Below are positions 63,008-64,000 of a stretch of 64,000 bases of DNA, one piece after another. The stretch is from Pseudarcicella hirudinis (GTDB taxonomy: Bacteria; Bacteroidota; Bacteroidia; Cytophagales; Spirosomataceae), in NCBI RefSeq assembly GCF_900115665.1, contig NZ_FOXH01000004.1, positions 1-64,000 of the forward strand. Reading direction: 5' to 3'. Below the pieces are notes generated by a model that saw only the letters and a list, made by a program, of their open reading frames with translations, was not told the origin of the DNA and did not search any database. The position numbers and the translations under genes were made by a program. Positions within the stretch are counted from its first letter, which is position 1, and each line of letters opens with the position of its first letter.

Positions 63008-63185
63008 ACTTTGGATTGTTTATAATTGGTTAAAAGTGGAAAAAAATGATAATTGAAAATCCTTTATCTCTGGCTTTTAGTATGTTTTTAAACATCAGGC
63101 CTGGTTTTACCAACATTTCCGGTAACGATGTAGTATAACCCCGCCTGACGGTTGACGATATTTTGTATTAATTAAGGAGTTACGA

Positions 63186-64000
63186 TCACTTCCAGATGCT
63201 TTTCAGCTGCTGAACACTTCCCTTTTTAAGTATCACTTTTCCTCCTTCTGCAATCAGTTTCAAATGAGTAAAATCGGTTGTAGGGAAGAAAATATCAGTA
63301 ATCACCGTTTCACCTTTATCGGCAAACAGCTCTGAGGAAGCTACGTCGAAAAACAGACGCATTTCAATTGTTTTATTTCGGGAAGTCCTTGGAGCAGGAT
63401 GAACTTTAGCCGCAAACCTGTCGGAAAATGACAGGTCTCCGGATTGGGTTCTGTCGCTAAAAAAGTGATTTGCAGCAGCATCATATCCTACACTGTAACT
63501 TTCACCTTTGTCGTTGGAAAGTTCTACCCTGAACTTTGTATTCTGAGAAGCTTCAGGAAGTTCAAAACTTAAGTTCAGTTCTGATAAAGTCGGGGTAAAT
63601 CCAGGTTTTGGAGTTAAATCCAGGGCTCCTTCCAATGTTTGCTCCTGAAGCGTAAGTAATTTGTGCACATCCCCTTTTTCTTTTAACAATGCTGTTTCCT
63701 TTACAGGATTGGTAAAAAGTCTGTAACCAGCCTCTGTAGATTTCAGAACTAATTCCCTGGGAAGTGTGGAAGTGCTTCTCCATTCGGCAGTGGGAACATT
63801 CTGTGCATATTGCCAGTTACTCATCCAGCCAATAAATAATCTTCTGCCGTCTTTGGCAGGAATATCAGACCAGGTTACTCCGGCATAATTATCTCTTCCG
63901 TAATCCAGCCATACGGCCTCATTATTTCTGACAAAAGGTTTGAATTTTTCATCGAGAATAAAGTTTTTCCCATCAAAATCGCCGACAAAATACTGCGTGC
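63186..64000 (-). CDS. GH32 family fructan hydrolase (partial, N-terminus outside)
   Basis: The frame is open to the right edge, so the visible part is about 271 C-terminal residues. Just inside the edge YFVGDFDGKNF and LDYGRDNYAGVTW (the D-Y-G-x-D-x-Y-A segment), then RRLFIGWMSNWQYA and WRSTSTLPREL, are all hallmarks of GH32. The last 150 residues form the beta-sandwich module. The nucleophile (WMNDPNG), RDP and EC motifs lie beyond the window. It splits fructose from levan, inulin or sucrose, and heads a GH32-susC-susD transcript. Confidence 0.9.
   Translation of the reverse strand, partial: TQYFVGDFDGKNFILDEKFKPFVRNNEAVWLDYGRDNYAGVTWSDIPAKDGRRLFIGWMSNWQYAQNVPTAEWRSTSTLPRELVLKSTEAGYRLFTNPVKETALLKEKGDVHKLLTLQEQTLEGALDLTPKPGFTPTLSELNLSFELPEASQNTKFRVELSNDKGESYSVGYDAAANHFFSDRTQSGDLSFSDRFAAKVHPAPRTSRNKTIEMRLFFDVASSELFADKGETVITDIFFPTTDFTHLKLIAEGGKVILKKGSVQQLKSIWK

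Overview
The window is chromosomal DNA of a Bacteroidota bacterium, most likely of the Cytophagales/Sphingobacteriales side. The evidence is two SusC/SusD pairs next to glycoside hydrolases, many TAnnTTTG promoter elements (the Bacteroidota -7 box), little use of Shine-Dalgarno sequences, a DUF3822-coaD gene pair, a Y_Y_Y-propeller/LuxR regulator and a tmRNA whose tag ends in YAMAA. The genus cannot be fixed from the sequence alone.

Layout. 1-1300: the end of a chitinase-like gene and a secreted SH3-like protein. 1301-20402: mostly housekeeping genes: a dipeptidyl peptidase IV, a radical SAM/SPASM protein, a Tat-exported Gfo/Idh/MocA oxidoreductase, a YbiT-type ABC-F protein, DinB and NUDIX proteins, DUF3822-coaD, NUDIX/pyrE (divergent), dprA, a MerR regulator, alaS, a cytochrome c, the pabB/pabC pair and a RecD-like helicase. 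20471-26685: a MarR-controlled tripartite efflux operon (EmrA-EmrB-TolC type) followed by a BamA-like barrel. 26839-31377: alanine dehydrogenase, an XRE-cupin regulator, a GH39 enzyme and an Lrp/AsnC regulator. 31378-32316 holds no intact gene and looks decayed. The tmRNA is at 32317-32689.

32877-36444 is a five-gene minus-strand redox cluster (Rieske lipoprotein, thioredoxin-fold protein, ApbE flavin transferase, DUF4266 mini-lipoprotein, DUF3570 barrel). It is the best candidate here for a poorly described system, because DUF4266 carries an EGASGA segment resembling the ApbE flavinylation motif. 36759-39495 encodes an IorAB-type molybdenum hydroxylase with a Tat signal. 39893-44039 is an AraC / aldo-keto reductase / AraC / acetyltransferase / cyclophilin-like neighbourhood with what may be a flavodoxin remnant. 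44140-45499 holds two tandem RhiA-like proteins of unknown function. 46270-47781 is a sulfatase.

48105-64000 is carbohydrate territory. A one-component propeller/LuxR regulator faces a GH16-SusD-SusC locus (probably beta-1,3-glucan). An FKBP-type isomerase separates this from a second locus, GH32-SusC-SusD (probably levan or another fructan), which runs off the right edge.

Smaller signals include perfect palindromes on promoters (Lrp 30864-30900, XRE-cupin 28409-28425, MarR 21148-21174), a structured element repeated in two intergenic regions (26688-26768 and 46045-46140), and a long intergenic hairpin with inner hairpins (25464-25541).
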